A stretch of 64,000 nucleotides of DNA from Streptomyces varsoviensis. Its GTDB lineage: Bacteria; Actinomycetota; Actinomycetes; Streptomycetales; Streptomycetaceae. Below, piece by piece: positions 60,901-64,000 of this stretch. The stretch lies in NCBI RefSeq assembly GCF_000718635.1, contig NZ_JOBF01000014.1, positions 124,001 to 188,000 of the forward strand, written 5' to 3'. Each line of letters opens with the position of its first letter. The first letter of the stretch is position 1. The position numbers and the translations under genes are program-made. Under the pieces are notes generated by a model. It was not told where the DNA came from, did not search any database, and worked only from the letters and a program-made list of their open reading frames with translations.

Positions 60901-61310
60901 GGCAGTTCGCCGGTGCGGGCGTCGTCGTAGCCCTGCCGGATCAGGCCGGTGACGTTGAACAGTTCCTCGTCGACCCGGTTCGCGGCGAGCGCCGCCGACG
61001 CGGACGCCGGGTAGACGTAGAGGTCCTTGCCCAACTGCCGGGTCCGTACGAGCGGCTGACGGCCCTTCGCGTCCGGCAGGGGCGTGGCGGTGCTGTGCCC
61101 CTGCCCGTCCGTGACGACCTGGACGCGGTCGCCGGTCACCAGGGTGACGGTTGCGGCGGTGCCGCCCTGTTTCGCCGCCGCTCTGCCGACGATGGGTCTC
61201 TTGCCCGCGGCGCCGTCGTGCGGCGCCCCGGCCGCCGACGGTGCGAACGCGGTGCCGGCCAGGACGGCGGCGCTCGCCGCCGCCAGGGCCGTACGCGATA
61301 TCGGACGCAT
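57918..61310 (-). CDS. Large secreted subtilisin-like (S8) serine protease
   Basis: 1130 residues from ATG 61310, with GAGGAG 4 bases upstream. Sec signal (MRPISRTALAAASAAVLAGTAFA), pro-region (to about 195), catalytic triad D239 (AVLDTGVD), H271 (GHGTHTAST) and S443 (GTSMATPHVAG), oxyanion N368. A C-terminal beta-rich region of about 600 residues follows with aromatic Trp/Tyr sheets. Streptomyces subtilases of this length are extracellular nutrient proteases. It is divergent from a LuxR-type regulator at 61609 and followed at 94 bases by the PP2C-like gene. Confidence 0.93.
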   Translation of the reverse strand: MRPISRTALAAASAAVLAGTAFAPSAAGAPHDGAAGKRPIVGRAAAKQGGTAATVTLVTGDRVQVVTDGQGHSTATPLPDAKGRQPLVRTRQLGKDLYVYPASASAALAANRVDEELFNVTGLIRQGYDDARTGELPLIATYGPSVDVARSAPAAPRGARRGLPLPAVDGVALKADKKQASEVWRDVADRRTLAGSGLKKLWLDRKVATTLDRSTKQIHADQAWAAGYDGKGAKVAVLDTGVDAGHPDLKGRIADSRNFTGSPSTDDLQGHGTHTASTVGGTGAAGGGEKKGVAPGADLLIGKVLDDSGTGESSWIIAGMQWAVDQKADVVSMSLGSPEPSDCTDPMSEAAKRLAHGDKTLFVVAAGNTGPAKPSVTSPGCVPDVLTVGAVDRDDTTAQFSSRGPVLTTHTLKPEIAAPGVGISAAAAGGRGVYAYQTMSGTSMATPHVAGAAAIVRQAHPGWTAQQVKAALVGSAQTGGKVGGADETGGGRLDAGAAHRQKVLAAPAVQGGDFSWPQDPSDRTSVDVPYTNTTGSAIRLELSVSGVRGNDGSAVRSDVARIGQRQITVPAGGTVRVPLRLDPGARLNHAQYGDVSGRILAKGKGVRVSVPFTLYIQPQTVTLRVKLIDRDGAPARGASSLDVVSTDASTGEQRVNDGAKEQIFHVRPGDYLLSSFVTSGVDDANYGAESVSYLAHPQLSLTKDTTVVLDARKAHRLTVRTDRKAEVRRTVLSYGRWWDDTWAMSGSLSAPGDVKGVYASVTGRAQDGGYEFSSNWRAYGFDAKGPYVYNLSYPERGPIGSDRAYHTRDKKLAAVTARWNAVGQAADYADIVTLRPAWNPAAAIGIGSFDTVHAPGTRTEFYTPGDGTWQHMAQTTFPFAAVLQDQDRTYRPGERRSEEWYRGVLRPDAPRDAQGKPVLAAERQGGRMGVQPAFWNDGSGDHWSYGGSFGDIGNMTLRRNGQTIGESPYPYGVFDVPDGDAAYELQLKTTKLPSSDRNWLRSTDTTTTWSFRSRLEPDVYSRGLPLLFPAYDLPADGLNTLPAARGQHIRLSADGHAGYRPGKITKASLSYSYDNGTTWTTAKTSHTGGTWSAAVDHTGAAGKPVTLKVSLTDAKGNSVTQTITRAYDVR

Positions 61311-61608
61311 CTGTCTCCTCGTTCTCCCCAAGTGGCGTGCGGAGCGGCCGGCCGGTGGCGGCGGGCCGCCGGCGGCATGGCACGGACGGCGGGTCACCAG
61401 CGGCGCGGCGGCCCGCGGCAACGGCTCCCGCTGGTGCGGGAGTCGCCGCCCGGTGCCTTCCGGTGCTGTGGTGCCGTCACATTGGCAGAGCGGCGGGGGA
61501 TGCGGGGATGATGGCCGCGGCGGAATTGTGCCGTGGCTCATTTCCGCCACGGGGCGAGGGAACCGGTGGTGGAGCCGGTGGGAACGGTCCTATGGGGAGG
61601 GCACAGGC

Positions 61609-62604
61609 ATGCTGACCGCGCTCGGTCTGGACGAGGCGCAGGAGACGGCCTACCGGACGCTCGTGGCGCTCGGCGCGGCCGAGCTGACCGATCTCGCGCA
61701 CCGGCTGACGCTGCCGGAGGAGGAGGCGGTACGGACGTTGCGCCGCCTGGAGCGCCAGGGGCTGGCCGCCCAGTCCTCCGCACGCCCCGGCCGCTGGGTC
61801 GCGGCGCCGCCCGCCGTCGCCCTGGGCGCGCTGCTGACCCAGCAGCGCCACGAACTGGACCAGGCGGAGCTGGCGGCGGCGCTGCTGGCCGAGGAGTACC
61901 GGGCCGAGGCCGCGGAGCCCGCCGTGCACGACCTGGTTGAGGTGGTGACGGGCGCGAGCGCCGTGGCCCACCGCTTCCTGCAACTGCAACTGGGCGCGGC
62001 CGACGAGGTGTGCGCCCTGGTCACCGGGGTCCCGCAGGCGGTGACGGGCATCGAGAACGACGCGGAGGAGCAGGCCGCGCAGCGCGGCGTCCGCTACCGG
62101 GCGGTGCTGGAGCGCGCGGTCCTCTCCGGCCCGAACGGGCTGGCCGAACTCTCCGCCGCCCTGGGCCGCGACGAGCAGGTGCGGGTCGTGGACCGCGTCC
62201 CCACGAAGCTCGTGATCGTCGACCGTACGCTCGCGATGGTGCCGCTGACCTCGCGGTCCGCCGAGCCCGCGGCCCTCGTCGTGCACGCCAGCGGACTGCT
62301 CGAATCGCTGATGGGGCTCTTCGAGGCGGTGTGGCGCGACGCGCTGCCGCTGCGGCTGGGCGCGGGCGGCGCGGTCCGCGAGGACCCGCCGGACGGGCCG
62401 GACGGCACGGACCTGGAGATCCTCTCGCTGCTGCTGGCGGGTCTCACGGACGCGAGCGTCGCCAAGCAGCTCGATCTCGGGCTGCGAACGGTGCAGCGGC
62501 GGGTGAAGGGGCTGATGGTCCTGGCGGGCGTGACCACCCGGCTCCAGTTGGGCTGGCACGCGTACGAACGCGGCTGGGTGGCCCGCGGCGGGCGCGGCGG
62601 GTGA
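61609..62604 (+). CDS. LuxR-type regulator with TrmB-like N-terminus
   Basis: 331 residues from ATG 61609 (GGGGAGGG upstream). N-terminal winged-helix MLTALGLDEAQETAYRTLVALGAAELTDLAHRLTLPEEEAVRTLRRLERQGL resembles TrmB; a middle helix-rich region follows; the C-terminus (about 265-325) carries a LuxR HTH: DLEILSLLLAGLTDASVAKQLDLGLRTVQRRVKGLMVLAGVTTRLQLG. This domain pair is common in Streptomyces. It is divergent from the subtilase, which is the likeliest target. Confidence 0.88.
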   Translation: MLTALGLDEAQETAYRTLVALGAAELTDLAHRLTLPEEEAVRTLRRLERQGLAAQSSARPGRWVAAPPAVALGALLTQQRHELDQAELAAALLAEEYRAEAAEPAVHDLVEVVTGASAVAHRFLQLQLGAADEVCALVTGVPQAVTGIENDAEEQAAQRGVRYRAVLERAVLSGPNGLAELSAALGRDEQVRVVDRVPTKLVIVDRTLAMVPLTSRSAEPAALVVHASGLLESLMGLFEAVWRDALPLRLGAGGAVREDPPDGPDGTDLEILSLLLAGLTDASVAKQLDLGLRTVQRRVKGLMVLAGVTTRLQLGWHAYERGWVARGGRGG

Positions 62605-62901
62605 CGGGGGGGGACCCGGCCCGCCGCGCCCGCCGCAATGAGATGACGGGGCGTACGGCCCGCTCGCGGCGACGGGGCGCACGGCCCGCCCGGTGAACAG
62701 CGGCCCACGGCCCGCCCCGGACATAAACGGGCACGCGGACGCACTCGTGTCCCGGCCGGCGCACGCGGGCTGGCGGTGGCGGGGCGTCCGCTTCGGCCAC
62801 GGGCGGGAGAAACGGGGCGTGTGGGACCCTCGCGGCCGTAAGTGGCGAATGTCGATATTCGCCCGGAAGCGGACGGCCACGGCTTCCGGCAACCTGGGCT
62901 T

Positions 62902-63384
62902 ATGGAGACGCCGCAGCTACTCCTGGTCGGGCTGGTGATGCTGCTCGGCCTGCTCGGCGTGGTCACCCCCGGCGTCCCCGGGCCGCTGATCGTCTGGGCC
63001 GGCGTGCTGTGGTGGTCGATGACGGCGCGGACCGCGCTCGCCTGGGGCGTCCTGGCCGGTGCGACGGCGGTGCTGCTGCTGAACCAGGCGGTGCAGTGGC
63101 TGCTGCCCGCCCGTTCGCTGCGCGGCGCGGGCATCACCCGCCGTACGTTCCGGATCGCCGGGGCCGCCGGGGTGGTGGGGTTCTTCGTGGTGCCGCTGGC
63201 CGGGGCCGTACTGGGCTTCGTCGCGGCGATCTACGGCGTGGAGCGGCGCCGCCTCGGCGGCCACGGTCAGGCGTGGGCGTCCACGCGGGGCGTGATGCGG
63301 GCGATCGGGACGAGCGTGCTGGTCGAGCTGTTCGCGTGTCTGCTGGTGGTGGGCGCCTGGGTGGGCGCGACGGTCTGGGGCTGA
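62902..63384 (+). CDS. DUF456 membrane protein
   Basis: 160 residues with four predicted helices: LLLVGLVMLLGLLGVVTPGVPGPLIVWAGVLWW, LAWGVLAGATAVLLLNQAVQWLLPA, IAGAAGVVGFFVVPLAGAVLGFVAAIYG and VLVELFACLLVVGAWVGATV. This glycine-rich repeated pattern is that of DUF456, a small-membrane family of unknown function. No Shine-Dalgarno precedes ATG 62902, so the message may be leaderless or translated weakly. Confidence 0.82.
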   Translation: METPQLLLVGLVMLLGLLGVVTPGVPGPLIVWAGVLWWSMTARTALAWGVLAGATAVLLLNQAVQWLLPARSLRGAGITRRTFRIAGAAGVVGFFVVPLAGAVLGFVAAIYGVERRRLGGHGQAWASTRGVMRAIGTSVLVELFACLLVVGAWVGATVWG

Positions 63385-63418
63385 CCCGGGCCCGTATCTC
63401 CGCCGGCAACCCATCGCC

Positions 63419-63450
63419 CACTCCGTCCACTCCGCCCACTCCGCCCACTC
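63419..63450. repeat. 9-bp repeat cactccgcc x3.5
   Basis: cactccgtc, cactccgcc, cactccgcc and cactc in tandem lie between the DUF456 gene and the GH95-like gene. Confidence 0.9.
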
Positions 63451-63471
63451 ATCGGATCTCTGTCGGAACTA

Positions 63472-63500
63472 TTGACGTCTCCTTCCGCGCTTTCTACGTT
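63472..63500 (+). promoter_or_regulatory. Sigma-70-like promoter for the last gene
   Basis: ttgacg (63472-63477), 17-base spacer, tacgtt (63495-63500). It is the best -35/-10 pair I found in the window and faces the exported glycosidase gene, about 69 bases before its ATG. Confidence 0.6.
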
Positions 63501-63568
63501 CCTCCGGTGAATACCTCGGATGAATCAGCCGAGGCAGGGTGAGCTCGTCGCATGCGCCTGGAGGCGGA

Positions 63569-64000
63569 ATGGATACCCCGAACGGAACGGCCGGCGGATC
63601 GTCCAGACGAGCCGTGCTCGGCGGAGCCCTCGCCGCGGGAGCCGCGGGAGCCGCGGGAGTCGCGGGCGCGGCGGGCGCCGTAGGGCTCGCGGCCGCACCC
63701 GCGCGAGCGCTCCCGAACGCCGCGGTCCCCGAAGACCACCGACGGCACGAGCACGACCCCTGGCACGAGGTTCTGGCCGACGCCGATCTCGTCTGGCGGC
63801 GGCTGCCGAAGACCTGGTACGAGGGCCCGTTCCTCGGCAACGCCCTGCTCGGCTCCGGCATCTACGCCGAACCCGGCCGCAACGCGATCCGGTTCAACGT
63901 CCAGCACAGCGAGGTGCAGGACCACCGCCCCGAGTTCGGCTCCCTCTTCGGCCTCGCCCGGCTGCCGATCGGCTGGTTCACCCTCGAACCGGTCGGCCGG
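63569..64000 (+). CDS. Exported GH95-like glycosidase, N-terminal part (cut by window edge)
   Basis: 144 residues to the edge. A Tat-type signal is present (SSRRAVLGGALAAGAAGAAGVAGAAGAVGLAAAPARA). The mature start 'DADLVWRRLPKTWYEGPFLGNALLGSGIYAEPGRNAIRFNVQHSEVQDHRPEFGSLFGLARLPIGWFTLEPVG' resembles the N-terminal domain of GH95 alpha-fucosidase-like proteins. The catalytic part lies beyond the window. RBS GGAGGCGGA is directly upstream. The family is inferred from memory. Confidence 0.7.
   Translation, partial: MDTPNGTAGGSSRRAVLGGALAAGAAGAAGVAGAAGAVGLAAAPARALPNAAVPEDHRRHEHDPWHEVLADADLVWRRLPKTWYEGPFLGNALLGSGIYAEPGRNAIRFNVQHSEVQDHRPEFGSLFGLARLPIGWFTLEPVGR

Overview
The window is chromosomal DNA of a Streptomyces or very close relative. 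GC is very high with G/C at most third codon positions. Actinomycete-restricted families are present (SAV_915-like, RNHCP, DUF397/DUF5753, DUF574-type methyltransferase, DUF2637, StrR and LAL regulators), and TTA codons are almost absent. I saw no rRNA, tRNA, CRISPR array, IS element, prophage or plasmid-transfer module.

Layout. 0-2 kb: two overlapping AMP-forming acyl-CoA synthetases divergent from a GAF-LuxR regulator. 3-9.2 kb: RNHCP protein, TetR regulator, SAV_915-like protein, lysA, an array of about 28 degenerate 30-bp repeats, and corA. 9.2-12.9 kb: two exported serine hydrolases and a DUF6314-like protein. 13-17.2 kb: a compact set of StrR-type regulator, 4-hydroxymandelate synthase (hmaS) and MbtH protein, i.e. 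parts of hydroxyphenylglycine-peptide biosynthesis without an NRPS, with a 1.5-kb almost gene-free stretch upstream. 17.2-23.4 kb: a giant LAL regulator, an SAM methyltransferase and a DUF397/XRE/ATPase regulatory trio. 23.6-33.9 kb: a purine-catabolism locus (three-subunit xanthine dehydrogenase, purine permease, XdhC maturation factor, extra permease) divergent from a PucR regulator.

34-43.3 kb: MFS transporter, secreted beta-helix protein, membrane protein, a small Lys-rich secreted protein, a C45-type Ntn hydrolase, a GH75 chitosanase with a probable operator, an epoxide-hydrolase-like enzyme, a helical-repeat protein and a GNAT. 43.4-46.4 kb: FAD monooxygenase and TetR repressor sharing a perfect 34-bp palindrome, then a GNAT gene with a TTA second codon. 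46.6-50.1 kb: a broken GntR gene, an iron-box-controlled FhuF-like protein, a DUF2637 membrane protein and an ATPase regulator. 50.3-64 kb: GH38 alpha-mannosidase, pyruvate dehydrogenase (PoxB type), a proline-rich PP2C-like protein, a large secreted subtilase, a LuxR-type regulator, a DUF456 protein and the start of an exported GH95-like glycosidase.

Most genes are single units or short operons bounded by strong GC-rich hairpins. The clearest functional block is the purine locus: uptake, oxidation, cofactor maturation and control together. The most unusual items are the orphan hmaS/mbtH/StrR set, the 30-bp array, and many in-frame tandem duplications (24-63 bp) in linker regions, several of which contain the core CGTACG. 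All calls were made by eye from sequence and protein motifs; no searches were run.
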